Positions 58,426-64,000 of a DNA stretch of 64,000 nucleotides are shown here, in pieces. Each line of letters begins with the position of its first letter. Within the stretch, counting starts at the first letter, position 1. The stretch covers positions 6,360 through 70,359 of the forward strand of contig CALGSZ010000158.1 in assembly GCA_937901745.1 (NCBI GenBank). The letters run 5' to 3'. This stretch comes from an uncultured Chloroflexota bacterium. GTDB taxonomy: Bacteria; Chloroflexota; Chloroflexia; Thermomicrobiales; UBA6265. Position numbers and translations under genes: made by a program. The notes beneath the pieces were generated by a model that made no database searches, was not told the DNA's origin, and saw nothing but the letters and a program-made list of their open reading frames with translations.

Positions 58426-59611
58426 CCGTTTCCCAGGGCGGCAGACCGATCCCCTCCGGGTTGTAGACGATCTTCCCGGCGCGGATCGTCAGGCGACAAC
58501 GGAGTCGCTGCCGCCCTTTCAAGGTCGTCTTGCCGCAGTCAACAAAGGTGAAGTCGCCTTCGTCGAGCGCGAGGACGGCGATATCGGCCTCGGCGCCGAC
58601 TCTGAGCGTGCCGAGGTGCGGGCGACCGATCTCGCGGGCAGGGGCGACCGTGGCGCGGGCGATGACATCCGGGAGCGGTACGCCGAGATTGAGAATCTTG
58701 TTCATCGTCGTCAGCAGATCGAAGACCGGCCCGTTGACGTTGCCCGTGTGAAGATCAGTGCTGATCGAGTCGGGGATGAACCCCTGAGCGATCGCGGGCG
58801 CGGCGTTGCGGAACCAAAAGCTGGCGGCACCGTGCCCGACGTCGAAGATGATCCCGCGATCGCGCGCGGCCCACATGAAATCGGATACCCGGCCGTTGGC
58901 GTCGAGGACCGGGAACTGCTGGGCGAAGACATGGGTGTGGATGTCGCCGGGCCGCAGCTTCTCGAGGATGAGTTGGGGATAGGGGCGCTCTGGCAGCCAG
59001 GGGTAGAAATCGACCATTACCGGCATGCCGCAGTGCTCTCCCGCCTCGACCGCGGCATCAACCGCCGCCCAGGGCGGATGCTCCGCGTCGAAGGGGAGTT
59101 TCGCCCAGTAGTGAGCGGTCTTGATCCCGACGACGACATCGGAAAAGACCTCGGCGATGGCGGCGGCCGCCTTCGGCTGCATCTCGCGCACGTCGTGCTC
59201 CCAATCGCCGCCCATTCCAGAGCCGACGATATTGACATAAGCGAGAACGCGAATCGGCGCGCGGTCAATGACTTCCAGCTTGAAGTCGAGGAAGTCGCGC
59301 CAACCGACCGTCCCGGCGTCCACGACGGTCGTCACGCCAGAGGAGAAGGTGTTGACGAGCGGGTGGAGAGAGAGCGTCGAGCGGCGGTGCGTGTGCGCGA
59401 CGTGAGCGTGCATGTCGATCAAGCCGGGGGTGACGATCGAGCCGCTGACGTCGAGAACGGTTTCGTCCGGGGCTGGAGCGAGGCCGGGTCCGACCTCGGC
59501 GATTTGGCCGTTGCGGACGCGAACGTCTGCGAGACCGTCAGTGCCGCTGTCGGGGTCAATGACGCGGCCGCCGGAGAGGAGGAAGTTGGGCAGTGGTGGG
59601 GTGTCACTCAT
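58382..59611 (-). CDS. Amidohydrolase (dihydroorotase-like metallohydrolase)
   Basis: 409 residues. A beta-sandwich start (LLSGGRVIDPDSGTDGLADV) leads to the TIM barrel with HxH as DMHAHVAHT (near 67-75), a likely carboxylated Lys in VVGIKTAHY, GDIHTHVF, FDVGHGAASFWF and the late metal Asp in STDLHTGN. Where relatives have a His ligand in VMVH-type strands, this protein reads VMVDFYPW. Likely substrates are cyclic amides or N-acyl compounds. It overlaps the M81 gene at its 3' end and is followed upstream by an unknown 174-residue gene in the same direction. Confidence 0.88.
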   Translation of the reverse strand: MSDTPPLPNFLLSGGRVIDPDSGTDGLADVRVRNGQIAEVGPGLAPAPDETVLDVSGSIVTPGLIDMHAHVAHTHRRSTLSLHPLVNTFSSGVTTVVDAGTVGWRDFLDFKLEVIDRAPIRVLAYVNIVGSGMGGDWEHDVREMQPKAAAAIAEVFSDVVVGIKTAHYWAKLPFDAEHPPWAAVDAAVEAGEHCGMPVMVDFYPWLPERPYPQLILEKLRPGDIHTHVFAQQFPVLDANGRVSDFMWAARDRGIIFDVGHGAASFWFRNAAPAIAQGFIPDSISTDLHTGNVNGPVFDLLTTMNKILNLGVPLPDVIARATVAPAREIGRPHLGTLRVGAEADIAVLALDEGDFTFVDCGKTTLKGRQRLRCRLTIRAGKIVYNPEGIGLPPWETVKAEPVPSGWPPTR

Positions 59612-59617
59612 CGGCGC

Positions 59618-60142
59618 TCACTCCGCGTTGCGGCGACGCTGCAGGAGCGCGGTCGCCGCGAATTCATACGAGGCAGCCTTGTCCGGGACATCGACGAGAT
59701 GGACCGTGAAGCGGGCGGGCACGCCGTGATCGGGGTAGTTGGTCGCCCAGAAGTTGGAGTAGGCCTCGGCGTAGGCGGCGCGGAGGCGCTCCTGCTCGGC
59801 GGCGAACCCGACGGGATCGACGAGGGGATTCGGGCTTTTCGGCTGGCAACCGAAGGCGTGCACCTCGAGGAAATCCACGTCCGCGAGCGATTCGCAGATG
59901 CCCGCTTCCTGCAGCCAGTGCTCCCAGCAGCGGAAGACGAGCGGGATTTCCCGGTGCGGGTCCATCGTAACGAGCTCGTCCAGGCCGAGGACGTTCTTCG
60001 CCGAATAGCCGCCGGTCAAGCCGGAGAAGTAGATGCGCAGGTCGCCGTCCGGAAGCTCCTCGGTGACGAGTGCGGACAGGACCGGCCGCTCGCCTTGGTA
60101 GTAGTAAGTCACCTTGCCCCGTCGCTTGACGTTGAACGGCAT
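59618..60142 (-). CDS. Conserved-looking hypothetical protein, 174 residues
   Basis: The ATG at 60142 follows a strong GGAGGTG; longer frames to 60370 are unlikely. The sequence begins MPFNVKRRGKVTYYYQGERP and contains DGDLRIYFSGLTGGYSAKNVLG and an aromatic-rich CWEHWLQEAGICESLADVD. The C-terminal ARFTVHLVDVP-type strand is in an alpha/beta pattern resembling small metabolic-enzyme accessory proteins. I do not recognise the family. It ends six bases before the amidohydrolase start, so the two are almost certainly co-transcribed. Confidence 0.75.
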   Translation of the reverse strand: MPFNVKRRGKVTYYYQGERPVLSALVTEELPDGDLRIYFSGLTGGYSAKNVLGLDELVTMDPHREIPLVFRCWEHWLQEAGICESLADVDFLEVHAFGCQPKSPNPLVDPVGFAAEQERLRAAYAEAYSNFWATNYPDHGVPARFTVHLVDVPDKAASYEFAATALLQRRRNAE

Positions 60143-60458
60143 GCTCACCTCCGTGCAGCGTTCAGACCGTGCCGCCGTCTGGCCCCGGCGGATTGGGCGG
60201 CATTTTCTCATAGGCACCTGGGGAATCTGGCGGCTGGAGGGGGGATGTGAGGCATGGGACAGACGGATGAATGAGTGTGTGGCGCGATCCGCCCCGTGGC
60301 GCGAAGTCGAGCGGCGGTGCACGATTCCGCACGGGCGGGACGATTTACCATGCGGCGCATGGATTGCCATCGGTGACGGAGTGGGATGATGATCCGGCCC
60401 GCAAGTCTCGCCGACTACTCAAAGTCAAGCGTAAGTAATGTGAGAGGAACCAAATGAC
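60143..60458. other. Divergent intergenic region, 316 bases
   Basis: It lies between the minus-strand hypothetical gene and the plus-strand DUF1015 gene and should contain both promoters. A short less-GC-rich patch (60410-60455, AAGTCAAGCGTAAGTAATG) precedes the DUF1015 start, but no confident -35/-10 pair was identified. No RNA gene or repeat is seen. Confidence 0.4.
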
Positions 60459-61739
60459 ATGGCGGAGGTCCGGGCATTTCGCGGGGTGCGGTACGGTGAG
60501 CGGGTGGCGGCGGCGCTCGGCCAGTTATTGGCGCCGCCGTACGACGTTTCGTCGCCGCACCTGATCGCGGATCTGCGGGACCGGCACCCGTACAACATGG
60601 TCCACTTGGAGCATGTCGCTCCGGACCCAGGCGAAGACCCGCATGCCATCGCCGCCGCGCAGTACCGCGCTTGGCGCGCGGCCGGGATCCTGGCGCGCGA
60701 CTACCGGCCGGCGCTTTACGGCTACGAGCACGAGTTCACGGCGGACGGACGGCGCATCACGCGACGGGGCCTCTTTGCCGCGGTGCGCCTGGCACCCTGG
60801 CGGGAGCGGATCGTGCTCCCGCATGAAGCGACCTTCCCCGGACCGGTGCGGGAGCGGCACCGCCGGCTGCGCAGCGTCCGCGCGAATATCAGTCCGGTGT
60901 ACTTGCTGTACGAGGACCCCGCCGGGGAGATCGCGGCGGCTTTGGATGCGGGGAACGCGGCCACGCTAGTGGCCGAGGGGAGCGATCCCGAGGGGGAGAC
61001 ACACCGGCTCACGGCGATCGCGGACGCCGAGGTCATTGGTCGCGTTGGTGAAGCCTTCCGCTCGCGGCGCCTCTACGTCGCGGACGGTCATCATCGCTAC
61101 GAGGCGGCCGTCGCCTACCGCGACGAATACCGCGCGGTGAGCCGCGACGAATCGCCGCCCGATCCGGACGGCCCGGGCGCGTCAGATTACCTGCTGGCGC
61201 TGCTGGTCGAGGCATCCGATCCGGGAGTGCGAGTGTTGCCGACCCACCGGCTGGTGCGCGGTTTGCCCGCGTTCGATCCGCCGGCGATCCGGGAGCGGCT
61301 GGCCAGCTGGCTGAGCCTGGAGCCGGCCGAGCGAACGAGCTTGCCAGGCAAGAACGACCTCGCGGTGCTTCTCTTTGCTGGCGAGGCGGGAGCTTGGCGC
61401 GTGCGGCGCCGGCGGGACGAGCGCCATCTCGCGCTCCTGCCGCCAGAGCGGAGCGAGGCGTGGCGACGACTGGCGGTGGCGGTGATCGAGCGGGTGGTGC
61501 TGGAGGAGGCGCTCGGGATTGGCGCCGCCGTGCTGCCCGAGCATGTCACATACGCACACGAGGCGGATGTTGCTCGCGAGGCGGTGACGTCCGGCGATGC
61601 CCAGATCGCCATTTTGCTCGATGCGACGCCGGTTTCCGACATCATCGCCGTCGCGGAGGCGGGAGAGACGATGCCGGCGAAGTCGACCTACTTCTGGCCG
61701 AAGGTGCCGGCCGGGTTGGTGCTCCGGGACCTCGGGTAG
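60459..61739 (+). CDS. DUF1015 family protein
   Basis: 426 residues. Family features: RAFRGVRYG near the N-terminus, LLAPPYDVSSPHL, LPHEATFPGPVRERHRRLRS and the core RLYVADGHHRYEAAVAYRDE (near 203-222). Members are often annotated as SerB-cluster or uncharacterised cytosolic proteins; the GHHRYE motif suggests a metal or phosphoryl site, but no reaction is established. ATG 60459 follows GAGAGGA. It is transcribed alone. Confidence 0.9.
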   Translation: MAEVRAFRGVRYGERVAAALGQLLAPPYDVSSPHLIADLRDRHPYNMVHLEHVAPDPGEDPHAIAAAQYRAWRAAGILARDYRPALYGYEHEFTADGRRITRRGLFAAVRLAPWRERIVLPHEATFPGPVRERHRRLRSVRANISPVYLLYEDPAGEIAAALDAGNAATLVAEGSDPEGETHRLTAIADAEVIGRVGEAFRSRRLYVADGHHRYEAAVAYRDEYRAVSRDESPPDPDGPGASDYLLALLVEASDPGVRVLPTHRLVRGLPAFDPPAIRERLASWLSLEPAERTSLPGKNDLAVLLFAGEAGAWRVRRRRDERHLALLPPERSEAWRRLAVAVIERVVLEEALGIGAAVLPEHVTYAHEADVAREAVTSGDAQIAILLDATPVSDIIAVAEAGETMPAKSTYFWPKVPAGLVLRDLG

Positions 61740-61802
61740 GGCAGCGGGAGGGCCAGGTCGCGCCGGTTGTTGTCGTCAACAACAGACGGATGAAGGATCT
61801 GA

Positions 61803-62150
61803 TTGACCACCCGAGCGGGCGACTGGCTGTCGCAGGCGGGCCGCAAGTCACGGCCTGCCCGGCGCTCGCATGACGGTGGCCATTACGAATGGGCATGCTT
61901 CGCCGCGCACCAGGCGGCCGAAACATCGGTTAGGGCTGCTTTCCTTGCACTAGGCGGCGAGGCGATCTTCCTCTTCGGCTCCTTTGCCCACGGGACGCCG
62001 ACGCCGCGTAGCGATGCCAATCTGCTGGTCGCCATCGGCGAGGGGGCCGACCGGCGGCAGATCTTCGACTGCTGTTTGGGGGTCTTCCTGACCGTCGCGG
62101 TGCCGGTCGCTCTCTTCGTGCAGACATGGGCGGCGATCGAGGCAAGCTAG
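61803..62150 (+). pseudogene. Degenerate HEPN–MNT (minimal nucleotidyltransferase) remnant
   Basis: A 115-codon frame beginning at TTG 61803 without a good ribosome site. Residues 5-52 match the first half of a HEPN domain (RAGDWLSQAGRKSRPARR, HYEWACFAAHQAAETSVRA, FLALGGEA). The frame then jumps directly into an MNT nucleotidyltransferase core (IFLFGSFAHGTPTPRSDANLLVAI, residues 55-78). The C-terminal HEPN helices with the RxxxxH site are missing, and the second metal Asp of GSx..SDxD is Asn73. An internal deletion apparently fused a HEPN gene with its usual MNT neighbour, so the module is probably dead. Confidence 0.6.
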
Positions 62151-62519
62151 GCCGAGGGTCGGGGGCTGGCCGCGACGGCATTGCGCGACGCCGTGCGCTT
62201 GTTCTGAGCCGCCGCTGCCCGTGTGGAACTCGACCCCGCTCGCCAACCCGCCTGACGAACCTTCCGAGAACGTGAATTAGGTCACATGGACGACAGAGCT
62301 TTGGGCCTAGTGGTTCATGCCCTAGCGGGGGTCAGACGGGCTACAATCAGGCGGAACCAGCTCTTGTCTCTCGTCAACGGCTTCGTGACGATCGCAGAGC
62401 GCGCGGCCCGTCATCGAGCGGCAGCCTTCAGGGTGGGCAACAGGCGGGCACGATCGCGCGATGCGCGCGATTTCTTAGGGAGCCTCACGACGAGCGATAT
62501 CGCGAAAGGGTGATGAGCA
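62151..62519. other. Noncoding stretch upstream of the subtilase
   Basis: 369 bases. A TACAAT box at 62342-62347 is a good -10 but lacks a -35 at the right spacing. The remaining MNT-like sequence does not continue past the stop at 62150. Short frames here have no motif. The subtilase ribosome site GAAAGGGTG lies at its end. Confidence 0.4.
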
Positions 62520-64000
62520 ATGCTTGGGCGCTCATGGAGATCTTGGCTCTTCAATTTGTTATTGCCCACTGCGCTCGTCCTCGTCGTGGGCGTTGGACCG
62601 GCGCTCCCGGCGGTGCCAATAACCGGCCAAACGAGCCTCGCCCAGGTTCCGAAGGACCAGTACATCATCGTCCTCAAGCGCGATGTCTCGGACGTCGCCG
62701 GAACCGCCGGACGGCTGGCGCGAGACAACGGGTTCGCTGTCGAGCAGACCTATAGCGTCGCGATCAGGGGATTCACCGCGCGGCTTTCGGAGCGCGCCGC
62801 GGCGCGGATCGCCGCTCACCCTCAGGTCGCCTACGTCGTGCGCGATCAGCCAGTGACGCTCACGCAGACGTCGAGCCAGACCCTGCCGACTGGCGTGAAT
62901 CGGGTGCAGGCCGATCGCAACGGGTATGCGAGGATCGACGGTGTTGATGAGCGCGTGGATGTTGATGTGGCGGTGATCGACACCGGCATCGCCAATCACT
63001 CCGATCTCAACGTCGTTCCCGGGAAGAACTGCATTGGGAGCGGGGCGCCAATTGATGACCACGGCCACGGCACCCACGTCGCGGGCACGATCGGCGCGCT
63101 CGACAACGGATTCGGCGTGGTCGGCGTCGCTCCGGGGGTGCGACTTCACTCGGTCAAGGTGCTGGACCGACGCGGGAGCGGGACGTGGTCGACCGTGATC
63201 TGCGGGCTCGACTGGGTTGCCGCCAATGCTGGAACGATCGAAGTGGTGAACATGAGCCTGGTCGGAGATGGGAACAATGATGGGAATTGCGGGCGCAACA
63301 ATGATGACCCGCTGCACGAAGCGATCTGCAACGTGGTCCAGAAAGGCGTCACGGTCGTCGTCGCGGCCGGCAACGATTCGGACAACGCGGCCAACTATGT
63401 GCCCGCGGCGTACCCAGAGGTGATCACCGTCTCTGCCTTCGAGGATTTCGATGGTGAGCCCGGCGGTGAGCGATTCGCTCGCTACAGCAACTACGGAGCG
63501 GCCGTCGATATCGCGGCGCCCGGCTCCACCATCTACTCGACCATGCACACGGGAGGCTACGGCTACAAGAGCGGAACGAGCATGGCGGCGCCGCACGTCG
63601 CTGGAGCGGCGGCGCTGATCATCGCCGAACTCGGCCGGATCGGGCCGCAGGCGGTGCGCAATGAGCTCATCAGCCGGCGTGAGGCGAAAGCGCTCTCTGG
63701 CGATCCGGACGGGATCAACGAGGGGCTTGTGAACGTCGATACCGGCTGGACGCCGCCTTCAGCGTCGACCCCGACCCCAACTCGGACACCGACGCGGACA
63801 CCGACGCAGACGCCGACGCGGACACCGACACCCACGCGGACTCCGACCTCGGTGGCGACGTCAATGCCAACATCCACGCCAACACGGACGCCGACACCAA
63901 CTCGCACGCCGACAGCGACGCGGACTCCTACTCCAACTCGGACGCCGTCCCCGACTCGGACGCCGATCCCAACGAGGACGCCGATCCCAACGAGGACGCC
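62520..64000 (+). CDS. Secreted subtilisin-like serine protease (3' end outside window)
   Basis: 493 complete codons, open at the window edge. ATG 62520 lies about 8 bases after GAAAGGGTG. A signal peptide (residues 1-42, with LLLPTALVLVVGVGPALPA) is followed by an inhibitor I9 propeptide (about 47-120, from YIIVLKRDVSD). The catalytic domain has Asp154 (VIDTG), His183 (HGHGTH), oxyanion Asn285 (AAGND) and Ser354 (GTSMAAP), so all subtilase residues are intact. From about residue 415 it becomes a Pro-Thr-Arg linker (TPTRTPT pattern) to the end of the window, probably a wall or surface spacer before a further domain. Confidence 0.92.
   Translation, partial: MLGRSWRSWLFNLLLPTALVLVVGVGPALPAVPITGQTSLAQVPKDQYIIVLKRDVSDVAGTAGRLARDNGFAVEQTYSVAIRGFTARLSERAAARIAAHPQVAYVVRDQPVTLTQTSSQTLPTGVNRVQADRNGYARIDGVDERVDVDVAVIDTGIANHSDLNVVPGKNCIGSGAPIDDHGHGTHVAGTIGALDNGFGVVGVAPGVRLHSVKVLDRRGSGTWSTVICGLDWVAANAGTIEVVNMSLVGDGNNDGNCGRNNDDPLHEAICNVVQKGVTVVVAAGNDSDNAANYVPAAYPEVITVSAFEDFDGEPGGERFARYSNYGAAVDIAAPGSTIYSTMHTGGYGYKSGTSMAAPHVAGAAALIIAELGRIGPQAVRNELISRREAKALSGDPDGINEGLVNVDTGWTPPSASTPTPTRTPTRTPTQTPTRTPTPTRTPTSVATSMPTSTPTRTPTPTRTPTATRTPTPTRTPSPTRTPIPTRTPIPTRT
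63762..64000 (+). repeat. Low-complexity TP/TR-encoding repeat in the subtilase tail
   Basis: Short degenerate units of the type ACNCCNACNCGN run without interruption, encoding Thr-Pro and Thr-Arg pairs. Near the edge the 18-base unit ACGCCGATCCCAACGAGG occurs twice in exact tandem (from about 63959). Codon third positions vary in the earlier part, which suggests older repeats, and are identical at the end, which suggests recent duplication. Confidence 0.8.

Noticed and set aside
58208..60250. A 680-codon plus-strand open frame
   Set aside because: It is antisense to the amidohydrolase and the 174-residue gene, both of which have good starts and, for the former, clear metal motifs.
1..64000. 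tRNA, rRNA or riboswitch genes
   Set aside because: All gaps over about 70 bases were read on both strands for cloverleaf-type TTCRA arms, rRNA-like blocks and common riboswitch cores; none was convincing. A covariance-model scan would be needed to exclude weak cases.

Overview
The window is high-GC, gene-dense bacterial DNA. Several things point to a Chloroflexota member, most likely the class Thermomicrobia: a Pro-Thr-Arg repeat tail on a secreted subtilase, stacked PAS/GAF sensor kinases, many MalFG-type sugar ABC importers with Tat-like solute-binding proteins, and CaiB, LLM-flavin and SMP-30 genes. This placement is inference; no rRNA, tRNA or phylogenetic marker is present to confirm it. 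I saw no rRNA, tRNA, CRISPR array, transposase or phage gene.

Layout. 1-3.1 kb: two small unknown proteins, a secreted TPA-rich protein and a threonine dehydratase. 3.2-6.4 kb: sugar ABC importer 1 (binding protein, two permeases). 6.9-11.5 kb: a 1506-residue PAS/GAF histidine kinase. 11.6-20.1 kb: a LacI regulator with its own operator, importer 2, a GH38-like glycosidase and a Gfo/Idh/MocA dehydrogenase, all on the plus strand. They read as one glycoside uptake and degradation operon, ended by a strong hairpin shared with a convergent LPSTG surface-protein gene.

35.1 down to 21.1 kb is a long minus-strand cluster. An enoyl-CoA hydratase lies behind a promoter whose spacer holds a perfect TGTAAACGTTTACA palindrome. 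It is followed by a ribose-type ABC importer (binding protein, permease, double ATPase, permease), an aldose-1-epimerase-like protein, an SMP-30 lactonase, an SDR, a repeat-flanked four-helix-bundle gene, a CaiB-type CoA-transferase, a fused type-I CoA-transferase-like protein and a leaderless binding-protein homologue. Sugar or sugar-acid uptake and oxidation therefore sits beside CoA-thioester chemistry.

35.1-37.6 kb: a four-SH3/LytM cell-wall protein and a small unknown protein. 37.6-44.9 kb: a SorC regulator divergent from importer 3 (binding protein, 6-phospho-3-hexuloisomerase-like SIS protein, two permeases), a zinc polyol-type dehydrogenase and an F420-type LLM oxidoreductase, with a well-formed promoter and three repeated half-sites. 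45-52 kb: an orphan ABC ATPase, a second LacI regulator, a MoxR/DUF58/DUF4129 set and HemW. 52.5-54.7 kb: a RelE-like domain fused to a UvrD/Rep-type helicase. 54.7-61.7 kb: an MFS transporter, an SDR, an M81 (MlrC) protein overlapping tail-to-tail with an amidohydrolase, an unknown 174-residue protein and a DUF1015 protein. 61.8 kb: the remains of a HEPN/MNT module. 62.5 kb to the end: a subtilase cut by the window edge.
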